The notes under the pieces are model-generated. The model searched no databases, was not told where the DNA came from, and saw only the letters and a program-made list of their open reading frames with translations. Shown here in pieces: positions 27,949-37,071 of a stretch of DNA of 64,000 nucleotides. The stretch lies in the NCBI GenBank assembly GCA_903925515.1, contig CAIYFP010000462.1, positions 8,250 through 72,249 of the forward strand, in the 5' to 3' direction. The position numbers and the translations under genes are program-made. The DNA comes from an uncultured Verrucomicrobiota bacterium (GTDB lineage Bacteria; Verrucomicrobiota; Verrucomicrobiia; Limisphaerales; UBA9464). How positions within the stretch are numbered: the first letter of the stretch is position 1; each line of letters starts with the position of its first letter.

Positions 27949-30093
27949 TCAACGCAGGTACCGGAACTCCGCGGACGCAAGCAGGGCCTGGGCAAGGGAT
28001 GTCCACGCCGTCTCGCCCGCGCGGATTCGGTCCGCCAGCCGGGCGTTGCCCTTGGACGAGTCGGCTGACATCAAGCCCTCCTCGCGTTCCTCCCGGACGA
28101 ACTCGAGGGCGCGCCCGAGTTCCCGCGGCGTGGGTTGCCGCCCGAGTGCAAGCCGGTAGGCCAGCGTCACGCGCTCGCGCGGGTCCATCCCGGCCTCGGC
28201 CAGCAACCGCCGCGCCATCCCACGTGCCCAGCCCAGCACCTGCGGGTTGTTCATCAGGTACAGCGCCTGCGCCGGCACGTTCGTCGTGTCGCGCTGCGCC
28301 ACCACGAGGCTGGGCTCGGCGAAGTCGAACAATTCGAGCGATTCCGGCACGAACCCGCGCACGACCGGCAGGTAAGCCGACCGCTTCCGAAGCGCCCCCT
28401 CGGTCCATTCGCCCGCCGGCAGCCGCCGCACCGGACCCTCGCCCATGCTCGACACGGGCGATCCCACGGGAGGGGCCATGTCCAGCATGCCGCTCACGGA
28501 CAGCATCGCGTCCCGCAGCGACTCGGCATCGAGACGGCGCGGCTCGTGCCGCCAACGGAGCGTGTTGCCGGGGTCCACCTCGTGCGCGACGGGGTCAAGG
28601 GTGGAAGCAAGGCCATAGGCACGGCTCAGGACGATCTCGCGGACCAGTCCCTTGAGGGACCAGCCTCCCGATTGGAGCCGAAGGGCGAGGTAATCCAGAA
28701 GTGCGGGGTTGGACGGGCGCTCGCCGTTGAACCCGAAGTCGTCCGGCGTGCGGACGATGCCGACGCCCATCAGGTGCATCCATGCGCGGTTCGCGGCCAC
28801 GCGCGCCGTCAGCGGGTTCTCGGGACGGGTCAGCCACTGGGCCAGTTGCAGCCTTCCGCTGGCTCCCGCCGGGATCGCGATGGGTTCACCCCCGTCGAGC
28901 GCGGGCACGAACCCCCGCGGCACCCGCCCCGACTTCTGGCTGACCTCGCCCCGAGCAAGGAACGGGCTGTCATGGGGAATCCCCTCGCGCACCCCCATTG
29001 CGTGCGGGACATCCGTCTGGGGTGAAGCGGGCAGGGGCCGCTCCGGGTCCATGCCCCCGTTGGCACCCGCGCGACGGGCGGCGCGTCGTGCGGCCAGCGG
29101 GCCCGCCTGTCGCCCCATGGGACCGGGGTCCTTGGCGGGCAGGAGGTCCTCGCGTTCCGTGCCCTGGCCCAGCGCGAGCAAGGCCGAGGGTTGGCGGTTC
29201 CCCCGGTCGTTGGGGGTCCCGTAGAGCGTCTGGGTGCTCCGGAAGATCCCCGCCAGCGCGTAGTAGTCGCGCTGGCTGACCGGGTCGAACTTGTGGTCAT
29301 GGCACCTCGCGCAGGCCACCGAGACGCCCATCACCGCCCGCGTCGTCACGTCGATCTGCTCGTCCACGACGTCCATTACGAACTGTTCTCGCCGACGCTC
29401 GTTGAGCCCCTTGGGACCCACCGCAAGGAAGCCCGTCGCGACAAGGTTGGCGTCGCGTTCCTTCTCGTCGGACGCTGGCAACAGGTCGCCGGCCACCTGC
29501 TTCCGCACGAATTCGTCGTACGGCATGCCCGACGCCACGGCTTCGATCACCCAGTCCCGGTAACGCCATGCTTCCGGGAACGCGTAGTTGCGTTCCTTGC
29601 CGGTGCTTTCCGCATACCGCGCCACGTCGAGCCAATGCCGTCCCCATCGCTCGCCAAACGCACGCGACGCGAGCATCGAGTCCACGAGCCCGGCGAGCGC
29701 CGCATGCGACGGCGCGGCGGCGTAGGCCTCGACCATGGCCGGCGATGGGGGCAGGCCGGTCAGGTCGAACGCGACCCGACGGACTAGCGTGCGCGGGTCG
29801 GCGTCCCCCACGGGTTGCAATCCCTTGTCCTCAAGCGCCGCGAGAATGAACCGGTCGATGTCGGACCGCGGCCATGCTTCGTCCCGCACGGACGGGACGG
29901 ACGGGCCACGCGGGACCTGGAACGCCCAAAAAGCCCGGGCCTCGGGATCGTTCGCACGCGGGCCACGTTGCGGGACGCCCGCCGGGGCCAGTGGTGCCGG
30001 CGCGACGGATGCTTCCCGGGCAAGGCCCATGTCACCCCATGCGCAAGCCCACCCCGTTGCCGCGACCGTCGCGATCTCAAGAAGACGTCCCAT
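27949..30093 (-). CDS. Exported DUF1549/DUF1553 protein, second copy
   Basis: 714 residues from the ATG at 30093 (a TTG at 30102 is also in frame). Signal-like start MGRLLEIATVAATGWACAWG. DUF1549: FWAFQVPRGPSVP, RSDIDRFILAALEDKGL, RRVAFDLTGLPPSP, ERWGRHWLDVARYAES, PEAWRYRDWVIEA, ACARCHDHKFDPVSQRDYYALAGIFRST. DUF1553: RVAANRAWMHLMGVGIVRTPDDFG, WSLKGLVREIVLSRAYG, RLDAESLRDAMLSVSG, NVPAQALYLMNN. Unlike the first copy it lacks the long inserted beta domain and keeps the more canonical F-V-P-R-G / H-Q-R-G-type linker (GRVPRGFVPALDGG). Upstream gene of the minus-strand pair. Confidence 0.93.
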   Translation of the reverse strand: MGRLLEIATVAATGWACAWGDMGLAREASVAPAPLAPAGVPQRGPRANDPEARAFWAFQVPRGPSVPSVRDEAWPRSDIDRFILAALEDKGLQPVGDADPRTLVRRVAFDLTGLPPSPAMVEAYAAAPSHAALAGLVDSMLASRAFGERWGRHWLDVARYAESTGKERNYAFPEAWRYRDWVIEAVASGMPYDEFVRKQVAGDLLPASDEKERDANLVATGFLAVGPKGLNERRREQFVMDVVDEQIDVTTRAVMGVSVACARCHDHKFDPVSQRDYYALAGIFRSTQTLYGTPNDRGNRQPSALLALGQGTEREDLLPAKDPGPMGRQAGPLAARRAARRAGANGGMDPERPLPASPQTDVPHAMGVREGIPHDSPFLARGEVSQKSGRVPRGFVPALDGGEPIAIPAGASGRLQLAQWLTRPENPLTARVAANRAWMHLMGVGIVRTPDDFGFNGERPSNPALLDYLALRLQSGGWSLKGLVREIVLSRAYGLASTLDPVAHEVDPGNTLRWRHEPRRLDAESLRDAMLSVSGMLDMAPPVGSPVSSMGEGPVRRLPAGEWTEGALRKRSAYLPVVRGFVPESLELFDFAEPSLVVAQRDTTNVPAQALYLMNNPQVLGWARGMARRLLAEAGMDPRERVTLAYRLALGRQPTPRELGRALEFVREEREEGLMSADSSKGNARLADRIRAGETAWTSLAQALLASAEFRYLR

Positions 30094-30155
30094 CCCGATC
30101 AACTCGTTTCACGGATGCTGACACTCCCTTCATGACGGATGGAAGCATCCGGATG

Positions 30156-30608
30156 TTACGACGGCCTTGCCTGGGCCATCCAATGAAGGTGCACGACAAA
30201 CCACGAGAAGGGGATCCACTCCCAGAGCGGCGTGGAATGAATGCAGTCGCCAGGCCACTGCGTGAGCGCCGGGTTGGCCCGGCAAAGGGCCTCCCATTCG
30301 GCGAGCTTCCAAAACCCCACCGCCACGACGCACGCATACAGGTACGCAGGGACAAGGCGTCGCCATGGGACGCCCATGTAGGATCTTCCCACGGTGTCGA
30401 GGACCCGTCCAAGCCCCAGCGCGGGTTCGGCAAGGATCGCGAGGCGCGTGTGGACGTGTGTGGCGATGGCGCCATGGAACCAGGTCGCGCGGCTGTCGGG
30501 TATCCACACCGCAAGCAGCAGCAATGCCATGGCAAGGAAGAACGGGAAGCTGGCCACGCGTCCGAGCCATGACCGCGCGCCGTGGCAGGGCTCGCGCAGG
30601 GATGCCAA
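30156..30608 (-). CDS. Small hydrophobic membrane protein, unknown
   Basis: 150 residues from a TTG at 30608; a GTG at the Val before ASFPFF gives about 132. Two membrane segments are visible: SFPFFLAMALLLLAVWIPD and LVPAYLYACVVAVGFWKLAEW, plus a hydrophobic C-terminus (WIPFSWFVVHLHW). No family recognised. It is divergent from purD and separated by 63 bases from the minus-strand DUF1549 start. Codon use is less GC3-rich at the 3' end than in neighbours. Moderate certainty that it is real, low certainty about the start. Confidence 0.5.
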   Translation of the reverse strand: MASLREPCHGARSWLGRVASFPFFLAMALLLLAVWIPDSRATWFHGAIATHVHTRLAILAEPALGLGRVLDTVGRSYMGVPWRRLVPAYLYACVVAVGFWKLAEWEALCRANPALTQWPGDCIHSTPLWEWIPFSWFVVHLHWMAQARPS

Positions 30609-30752
30609 GACGCCAAGGGGGACACCTCGTCTCCCCTCCGGCAGCGCCGGGTGATGCCGGGAGCGGTGGACTGCAAGACAGCATGGGCGGGGTCGGGGCT
30701 GCCCCCCGGCGCTTCCAACGCCCCCGCTCTTCCGCTTCACTTCGCGCCACGC

Positions 30753-32048
30753 ATGAAGGTCCTTGTCCTCGGCTCCGGCGGACGCGAGCACGCGCTCGTG
30801 TGGAAGCTCGCGCAGTCGCCGTCCGTCTCACGCCTCTGGTGCGCCCCGGGCAATGCCGGGACGGCCATGGAACACGCCGCCTCGGGCGCGCCCGTCGTCA
30901 ACGTGCCGGTCGCGTCGGACGACATCCCGGCCTTGCTGGAATTTGCGCGCAGGGAGAAGCCGGACCTCACGGTGGTGGGGCCGGACAATCCCTTGGCACT
31001 CGGCGTGGTGGATCGCTTCATGGAGGCCGGCATGGTCGTCTGGGGCCCCAACCAACGGGCGGCGCAGTTCGAGTCGTCGAAGGCGTTCTCGCAGGACTTC
31101 ATGGAACGCCACGGCATCCCCACGGCGCGGGGCGGAACATTCTCGGACGCGGCGGGCGCCATCGCGTTCTGCCGCGAGCTGGGAGGGCGTTGCGCGGTGA
31201 AGGCCGACGGGCTTGCGCTGGGCAAGGGCGTGCTGCTTTGCCATGACGTCTCGGCCGCCGAGGCCGCCGTCCAAGAGATCCTTGTCCAGCGCACCTTCGG
31301 GGGCGCCGGCTCACGCATTGTCGTGCAGGAGCTGCTCGTCGGCATGGAGATCTCCCTGCATGCGCTCTGCGACGGCAAGGAGGCCTTGCTTTTCCCGACG
31401 GCCCAGGACCACAAGCGCGCCCTCGACGGCGACCATGGCCTCAACACGGGCGGCATGGGGACCTATTGCCCGACGCCCTTCCTTTCGGAGGCCGGGTTGC
31501 ACGACGTGGGCAGGGCCATCCTCGACCCGTGGATCGCGGGCTGTGCCAAGGAGGGGATCGACTTCCGCGGCATCTTGTATCCCGGCGTCATGCTCACGGC
31601 GTCGGGCCCGCGCGTGCTGGAGTTCAACGCCCGCTTCGGCGACCCCGAGGCGCAGGTGTACCTCGCGCGGCTCGAGGACGACCTTGCCGGGCTGTTGTTG
31701 GCATCGGCGCAGGGACGGCTGGCCGGGCGGAAGCTCCGTTGGAAGCCCGGCCCGGCCGTGTGCGTGGTGATGGCTTCGGCGGGGTATCCCGGGTCATCGC
31801 CGAAGGGCCTTCCCATTGACGGGCTGGACGCCGCCGCGCGGATGCCCGGGGTCAAGGTGTTCCATGGGGGCACCGCGCTGCGCGACGGGCAGGTGGTGAC
31901 GAACGGCGGGCGCGTCCTCGGCGTGACCGCCACCGGGACCGACATGGCGGACGCCCGCGCCAAGGCCTACGAGGCAGTGCGCGTCATCCGGTTCGAGGGC
32001 GCCCAGTGGCGGACGGACATCGGGAGCAAGGCGTTGGCCGTCGGATAG
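30753..32048 (+). CDS. purD: Phosphoribosylamine-glycine ligase PurD
   Basis: 431 residues. ATP-grasp enzyme that makes glycinamide ribonucleotide, the second step of purine synthesis. MKVLVLGSGGREHALVWKLAQS opens the family; GPDNPLALGVVDRF, FSQDFMERHGIPTA, VKADGLALGKGVLL, ISLHALCDGK, QDHKRALDGDHGLNTGGMG, GVMLTASGPRVLEFNARFGDPEAQV are all present. It stands alone; no purine repressor site was recognised upstream. Confidence 0.98.
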   Translation: MKVLVLGSGGREHALVWKLAQSPSVSRLWCAPGNAGTAMEHAASGAPVVNVPVASDDIPALLEFARREKPDLTVVGPDNPLALGVVDRFMEAGMVVWGPNQRAAQFESSKAFSQDFMERHGIPTARGGTFSDAAGAIAFCRELGGRCAVKADGLALGKGVLLCHDVSAAEAAVQEILVQRTFGGAGSRIVVQELLVGMEISLHALCDGKEALLFPTAQDHKRALDGDHGLNTGGMGTYCPTPFLSEAGLHDVGRAILDPWIAGCAKEGIDFRGILYPGVMLTASGPRVLEFNARFGDPEAQVYLARLEDDLAGLLLASAQGRLAGRKLRWKPGPAVCVVMASAGYPGSSPKGLPIDGLDAAARMPGVKVFHGGTALRDGQVVTNGGRVLGVTATGTDMADARAKAYEAVRVIRFEGAQWRTDIGSKALAVG

Positions 32049-32112
32049 GTCCGCCCTCAAGCACGCCCAGCCCGAGGCGGCCGTGGCGGACGGGCTTGAT
32101 GGCCTCGCGTGT

Positions 32113-33618
32113 TCAACGGCCGGCCCCGCCAACATTCACCACCCGCAGCCTCCAGTCGGCAAACGTGCGACCCATGCGCAGCATGCCAAAGGCGTCGAAG
32201 TCGAACCCGTTGGCGACGCCGTAGGCGGTGTCAGGCGAGATGTTGAACGTCCACACCGAGGCTTCCGGCACGGGACGCTCGGGGGCCGTCTCGATCCATG
32301 ACGTGACCTCGGGCAGGGACGCGGCGAGCCGGGCCGCGGAATCGCCATCCTGCCAATGCCGGAACACGCCCTTGCTCGCGACCAACCGCCGCATCATCGG
32401 GTTGGGCGCCGAGGATTGCTGGTGGCCGCGGAACACCGCATGGACGGCGTTGGACGCGGTCCGCGCGCTTGCGAGAAGAAACCGGGTTGCCTCTTGCCCA
32501 TAGACGAAGGCGCGCCCCGGATCGATGCCGAAGCCAGGCTCGTCGCCCGCGACCGTGAAGTCGTTCCACATGAAGCCGAGCGTCGCGGGGTGGATGGGGT
32601 CCACCGGGTCGAAGTCGCGCGCGGCCCTGCCAAGGAGGGCGCGGGAGGCGGGATCGGATGCCAACCATTCCGGCCGTGATCTCAGGAAGGATTCCTGCCG
32701 GAGCGTGCCAAGGAACTGGAACGCCATGGAAGGCGGCGCGTCCAGCAACCCGCGGGGGTCAAAGCCCGGCTCCATGCCGCCGTGATGGCACTGGACAAAG
32801 TGACCGCCGACCCCCAGCCACACCGCCACGGGCAGGTAGTCGAACATCCGCAGGACTCGCGGGATGTCGAAGTCCTCCCCGTACTTGATCCGGCCCTCGG
32901 CGAGGAGCCCGTAACGCGCGGCGATGGCGGCCTCCTCATGGTTGCCGCGGCAGAGGAACACGCGGTCGGGGTTGGCCAGCCCTAGCCGCATCAACGTGCA
33001 AAGCACCTCGATGCCGTTGCGCCCGCGGTCGGCGTAGTCCCCGAGGAACACCATGTGGAAGCCGGGCTTTGAAATCTCAAAGCCGCGCAGGTAGCCCTGC
33101 GCGTTCAACCATTCCAACGCCTCCACCAGCGAATGAACGTCCCCATGGTAGTCCGCGTGCACGAACACCTCCGCGTCGGCCGGCAACCGTGCGCGCTGGG
33201 CAAACGGCCGGAAGGACGCGTCGGCCCCCGCGCCCGCCCTGCGCGGCGCACCGGAGAGGAACGGCCTCACGAAGGTCATCGCCGGCGCACCCGGCTCCAT
33301 GTAGTACATGGCCGCCGGGTCAAGGAAGCCGTCCGTGGCACCCGATTTGCCCACCCATCGGCCGGCGTCCGACATCGCCCCGGTCCTGCACGACGCAACA
33401 AACGCGTCGAGGACGAGCCCGAAGTCGGAGAACCGCGCGAGGGGGAGGGTGGCCTGGGCCGAGGGATTGCCGCCCGATTGGCGGTTCGTTGGAAGCTTGC
33501 GGCACCGTGCAACCCATTCCGCATACGGGGCCATGCCCGGGGCCGCGGGGCCTTGGGCAAGGATCCTCGCCGCGAGGAGCAGCGCCCACGTCATGAGCAA
33601 CGGACGGCCGTGGAACAT
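32113..33618 (-). CDS. Exported PPP-family (calcineurin-like) protein phosphatase
   Basis: 501 residues. Metal-binding motifs of serine/threonine PPP phosphatases are in order: ADYHGDVHSL (Asp156, His158; the usual GDxHG with Ala for Gly), GDYADRG (Asp194, Asp197), RGNHEE (Asn226, His227), CHHGGMEPG (His) and FRGHQ (His). A signal peptide (LLMTWALLLAARILAQ) precedes a 120-residue N-terminal extension, so it acts outside the cytoplasm. The closest general type is PPP rather than MPP nucleases because of GDxxDRG and GNHE spacing. It begins ten bases after the oxidoreductase gene stops and is convergent with purD. Confidence 0.87.
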   Translation of the reverse strand: MFHGRPLLMTWALLLAARILAQGPAAPGMAPYAEWVARCRKLPTNRQSGGNPSAQATLPLARFSDFGLVLDAFVASCRTGAMSDAGRWVGKSGATDGFLDPAAMYYMEPGAPAMTFVRPFLSGAPRRAGAGADASFRPFAQRARLPADAEVFVHADYHGDVHSLVEALEWLNAQGYLRGFEISKPGFHMVFLGDYADRGRNGIEVLCTLMRLGLANPDRVFLCRGNHEEAAIAARYGLLAEGRIKYGEDFDIPRVLRMFDYLPVAVWLGVGGHFVQCHHGGMEPGFDPRGLLDAPPSMAFQFLGTLRQESFLRSRPEWLASDPASRALLGRAARDFDPVDPIHPATLGFMWNDFTVAGDEPGFGIDPGRAFVYGQEATRFLLASARTASNAVHAVFRGHQQSSAPNPMMRRLVASKGVFRHWQDGDSAARLAASLPEVTSWIETAPERPVPEASVWTFNISPDTAYGVANGFDFDAFGMLRMGRTFADWRLRVVNVGGAGR

Positions 33619-33628
33619 GGCGCGAACT

Positions 33629-34960
33629 TCAGAGTTCCTTGGTCTCCCAGCCCTTGCGATACGCGCGACGCACGAACGCGTTGGCTTCCTTCACGTTGGT
33701 GAAGCGGAGCCTTGCTGCGTTCCACTCCAGCCTCGTGTCCCGGAACCGGGTGGCCACCGACCCAAGGAGGATGCACTCGGTGAGCGGGCCGGAGTAGTCG
33801 AAGTGGGTGGACGTCTTGCCCTCGCCGCGCACCGCGTTGACGAACTCGTGCCAGTGGTTCGCCGAGCCCACGTCCGGCATCTTGAACCCCCCGTACTTCT
33901 CCGCCGGGAGCAACACCGGCCGCGCCACGTGCGGGATCACCATGATGCCGTCGGTTCCGATCAGGATGGAGCCTTGGTCCGGCAACGGCGTCTTGCCCAG
34001 CAGCGCGAGAACCTCCGCAGGCGGGCGCCTCGTGCCATCGTACCAGGTCACCGGGACCTTGCCCGGCACCGTCTGCCGCGTCGCCGGGAACACGTACTCG
34101 ATCACGGCGTCCGTGGCCCACGAATGAGAGTTCGGGGCCGCGCCGCGCGACGTCACGGAGAGCGGGGCGGTCAGCTCCAACGCCCCGAAGACCGGGTCGA
34201 AGATGTGGCAGCCCATGTCGCCGAACGTGCCCGTGCCGAAGTCGAGGCGCCGGCGCCAGTTGCCCGGGTGATACCAGCCCTGCCCGATGAAGGGACGCTC
34301 CGCGCAAACCCCAAGCCATTGGTTCCAGTCAAGGCCGGCCGGCACGGGGTCGGTCCGGGACGGCATCGTCCCGTTGTCGCCCCATTGCTTGGAAGACCAT
34401 GTGTGGACCTCGCGCACCTTGCCAATGACGCCGTCTTGCACGAGGCGGATGGCGAGGCGGTACTCGTTGGCAGAGTGGATCTGGATGCCCATCTGGGTCA
34501 CCAGCTTCCGCCGCCGGGCCACCCTCGCGAGCTGGCGCGACTCATGAATGTCATGGGTGAGCGGCTTCTGCCCGTACACATGGATGCCCCGCTGCAACGC
34601 CGCCATGCCCTGCGGCGCGTGCATGTGGTCCGGGGTCGAGACGTTCACCGAGTCGAGCTTCTCCTTGTCCAGCAACTCGCGGTAGTCGGCATAGACGCGC
34701 GCCTCCGGGAACTTCTTCCGGAACTCTGCCGTTCGCGACGAGTCCACGTCCGCAACCGCCACCATGCGGACCGACTTGTGGCTGGCAATCTCGTTGAGGT
34801 CGGCCCACGCCATCCCGCCGGCACCAAAGCTGGCGTGCAGCACTTGGCCGGAGGGCGGGCGCGCGATCAGGTCGCGGGTGATGAAGGGCGCGGCCATCGC
34901 TCCGGCAAGGGTTGCCTGGAGAAAGCCGCGCCGCGTCGAGACGAATGAGGGGGAATCCAT
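33629..34960 (-). CDS. Tat-exported Gfo/Idh/MocA family oxidoreductase
   Basis: 443 residues. The signal STRRGFLQATLAGAMAAPF is twin-arginine. The nucleotide-binding start GQVLHASFGAGGMAWADL has the Gly-rich turn; VAVADVD, NVSTPDHMHAPQGMAAL and GIHVYGQKPLTHDI follow, with QKP where the family usually has EKP. C-terminal WYHPGNWRRRLDFGTGTFGDMGCHIFDPVFGAL is the hallmark of the Planctomycete/Verrucomicrobia exported sub-family. It probably oxidises a sugar or sugar-like compound in the periplasm with a bound cofactor exported through Tat. First gene of a two-gene unit with the phosphatase. Confidence 0.92.
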   Translation of the reverse strand: MDSPSFVSTRRGFLQATLAGAMAAPFITRDLIARPPSGQVLHASFGAGGMAWADLNEIASHKSVRMVAVADVDSSRTAEFRKKFPEARVYADYRELLDKEKLDSVNVSTPDHMHAPQGMAALQRGIHVYGQKPLTHDIHESRQLARVARRRKLVTQMGIQIHSANEYRLAIRLVQDGVIGKVREVHTWSSKQWGDNGTMPSRTDPVPAGLDWNQWLGVCAERPFIGQGWYHPGNWRRRLDFGTGTFGDMGCHIFDPVFGALELTAPLSVTSRGAAPNSHSWATDAVIEYVFPATRQTVPGKVPVTWYDGTRRPPAEVLALLGKTPLPDQGSILIGTDGIMVIPHVARPVLLPAEKYGGFKMPDVGSANHWHEFVNAVRGEGKTSTHFDYSGPLTECILLGSVATRFRDTRLEWNAARLRFTNVKEANAFVRRAYRKGWETKEL

Positions 34961-35124
34961 GTACCGCAGGTTGGAGCGCGGGACGCACGCGGTTCAAGCA
35001 TCGAGGTGCGGGTAGGTCCAACCCCGGCGTCACGGCGACCCCGCTGGCACAAGCCGCCCGCAAGTCACGGACATGTAACCCACGCGCCACCGAATGGATG
35101 GCCGACGGATGAACGATCGCCACC

Positions 35125-35808
35125 ATGTCCAAAGTCTTGGTGGTGTCCGATGACGAGGCGACGCTTGACCTGATCGGCAAGGCCTTGAGGGCCGCTGGCA
35201 TGGACGTGGCACGGGCCGGCACGGGCAAGGCGGGGCTGGATGCCGCCCGGTCGCTCGGGCCGGACATCGTGGTCCTTGACCTCGCCCTGCCCGACATGGA
35301 CGGCCTTGAGCTCTGCAAGCGCATGAACCGGGACGCCCGGACGGAACGTATCCCGGTGGTCGTGGTTTCGGATCAATCCGCCGAGATGGAGCGCGTTCTT
35401 GCCTTCGAGCTGGGGGCCGACGACTTCATCCCCAAGCCCTTCAGCCCCCGCGAGCTCGCGCTGAGGGTCAGAAGAAGCATCGCCCGCGCCCCCGTGCCGA
35501 CCGTCGCCGGCGATATCCTCACGTTCGGCGACCTTGCCATCGACGTGCCGGGACACCGGGTCTTGGTGAAGGGCAGGGGCGTGGACGTCACCGCGACGGA
35601 GTTCCGCCTCCTGACGGTCCTTGCCAAGCGCCGGGGCAGGGTCCAGACGAGGGAACACCTGCTCCAGGACATATGGACCCCGGACGATCGCGAGGCCATC
35701 GACGCCCGCACCGTGGACACCCACATCCGCAGGCTCAGGGAGAAGCTTGGCGATGCGTCCGCCCATGTGGAGACGGTCCGGGGCGTTGGCTACCGCTTCG
35801 CGTCGTAG
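35125..35808 (+). CDS. OmpR/PhoB-type response regulator, orphan
   Basis: 227 residues. Receiver domain 1-118: acidic pair in VVSDDEATL, phosphorylated Asp in IVVLDLALPDMDG (Asp53) and Lys in DDFIPKPFSP. The C-terminal winged helix (130-227) has GDLAIDVPGHRVLVKGRGVDVTATEFRLL and RTVDTHIRRLREKLGD...VETVRGVGYRF, the OmpR DNA-binding signature. No histidine kinase is adjacent, so its partner is elsewhere. It is divergent from the Gfo/Idh/MocA gene over 164 bases. Confidence 0.95.
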   Translation: MSKVLVVSDDEATLDLIGKALRAAGMDVARAGTGKAGLDAARSLGPDIVVLDLALPDMDGLELCKRMNRDARTERIPVVVVSDQSAEMERVLAFELGADDFIPKPFSPRELALRVRRSIARAPVPTVAGDILTFGDLAIDVPGHRVLVKGRGVDVTATEFRLLTVLAKRRGRVQTREHLLQDIWTPDDREAIDARTVDTHIRRLREKLGDASAHVETVRGVGYRFAS

Positions 35809-35975
35809 CTCGGTCCCGCCCGTGAACACCGCGCGCGTGTCCGGCGTGCCCTCCGACACACCGGCGCCCGCCATCCCGGTGAAGCGTACGCTCCAACGCT
35901 GCGGCGAACGCGCACGACGGTCATGTCGGATGCCGGGACTGGGCGACGAAGAACATTTCTTTCCGGAAAAAGGTA

Positions 35976-36003
35976 TTGCAGGGGGGGGAAGCATCTGTAT
36001 TCT
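35976..36003 (+). promoter_or_regulatory. rpsL: Putative promoter of the rpsL operon
   Basis: TTGCAG (35976-35981), 16 bases, TATTCT (35998-36003), 45 bases before rpsL. A run of eight G lies in the spacer. A 10-bp palindrome TTTCCGGAAA (35960-35969) sits just upstream. Confidence 0.45.
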
Positions 36004-36047
36004 CTCGCCTCCATTTCGCCGCCACGGCGGCATATCCCTAGGCTGAG

Positions 36048-36449
36048 ATGCCCACGATAAATCAGTTGGTCCGCAAGGGCCGTAGCAAGTTGGTGTACAA
36101 GAGCAAGGCGCCCGCCCTGCAAAGCAATCCGTTCAGGCGGGGCGTCTGCTTGCAGGTCATGACGCGCACGCCGAAGAAGCCGAACTCCGCGTTGCGCAAG
36201 GTGGCCAAGGTGCGCCTCACCAACGGGAACGAGGTCATCGCCTACATCCCGGACGAGGGCCACAACCTGCAGGAGCACTCGATCGTTCTGGTGCGAGGCG
36301 GCCGCGTGAAGGACTTGCCGGGCGTTCGCTACCACATCGTGCGCGGCACGTTGGACGCGGCGGGAGTGGAAAAGCGCCGGGTCAGCCGGTCCAAGTATGG
36401 CGTCAAGCGGCCCAAGGCGGCGGCCGGCGGCGCCGCGGCGAAGAAGTAA
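36048..36449 (+). CDS. rpsL: Ribosomal protein S12
   Basis: 133 residues, opening [12 protein letters not shown]. The decoding-centre loops [18 protein letters not shown] and [25 protein letters not shown] carry the wild-type lysines whose change gives streptomycin resistance. The C-terminus has a short Ala/Lys tail ([11 protein letters not shown]). First gene of the str-like cluster. No strong Shine-Dalgarno sequence. Confidence 0.99.
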   Translation: MPTINQLVRKGRSKLVYKSKAPALQSNPFRRGVCLQVMTRTPKKPNSALRKVAKVRLTNGNEVIAYIPDEGHNLQEHSIVLVRGGRVKDLPGVRYHIVRGTLDAAGVEKRRVSRSKYGVKRPKAAAGGAAAKK

Positions 36450-36527
36450 TCCCTCCAGGTTCATTCGTTGATTTGTTGACTCGATCTAGTCTGACACTGA
36501 AAGCATCCTCCATTCCCCGTTCTTTGT

Positions 36528-37001
36528 ATGTCCCGTCGTCGTCGTGCCGAAAGGCGTTCGGTTGTTCCGGACGCGAAGTACAACAGCCCCTTGGTGGCTC
36601 GCCTCGTGAACACCGTCATGTACGGTGGCAAGAAGAGCCTTGCCCAGCGCATCGTGTACGGCGCGCTGGATGTCATCGCCGAGAAGAACCCCGGCGCCAG
36701 CCCGCTCGAGGTGCTCCAGCGTGCAATCGACAACACCAAGCCTCGAATTGAGACCAAGGCACGCCGCGTGGGTGGTGCGACATACCAAGTTCCCGTCGAG
36801 CTTCCGGCCGATCGCCAGACCTCCTTGGCCATGCGCTGGATTGTCGGGTTTGCGGACGACCGCAAGGGTGTTCCGATGAAGCAAGCCTTGGCTGGCGAGG
36901 TGATGGAGGCGTACCTCGGGCAGGGCAATGCCATCCGCAAGCGAGATGACGTCCACAAGATGGCCCAAGCCAACCGCGCGTTCGCACACTTCCGCTGGTA
37001 G
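36528..37001 (+). CDS. rpsG: Ribosomal protein S7
   Basis: 157 residues: MSRRRRAERRSVVPDAKYNSPLVARLVNTVMYGGKKSLAQRI-type start, GGATYQVPVELPADRQTSLAMRW, NRAFAHFRW end. It nucleates the 30S head. The 78-base gap from rpsL contains no Shine-Dalgarno sequence; instead the ATG is immediately preceded by GTTCTTTGT, the same nine bases that precede rpsJ. A strong terminator follows. Confidence 0.99.
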   Translation: MSRRRRAERRSVVPDAKYNSPLVARLVNTVMYGGKKSLAQRIVYGALDVIAEKNPGASPLEVLQRAIDNTKPRIETKARRVGGATYQVPVELPADRQTSLAMRWIVGFADDRKGVPMKQALAGEVMEAYLGQGNAIRKRDDVHKMAQANRAFAHFRW

Positions 37002-37017
37002 CAAGCCCGGCCATGAT

Positions 37018-37044
37018 ACGCCCCGATGACCTCGGGGCGTTTTT
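37018..37044 (+). terminator. Intrinsic terminator inside the ribosomal cluster, between rpsG and fusA
   Basis: Stem ACGCCCCGA (37018-37026) and TCGGGGCGT (37032-37040), loop TGACC, run of five T from 37040. It begins 17 bases after the rpsG stop and leaves only 27 bases before the fusA start. Confidence 0.9.
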
Positions 37045-37071
37045 GTCCCCCAGAAACATCTTCATTCCACC

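Noticed and set aside
30609..30752. Purine riboswitch upstream of purD
   Set aside because: No conserved junction sequences or paired P1-P3 pattern could be found by eye.
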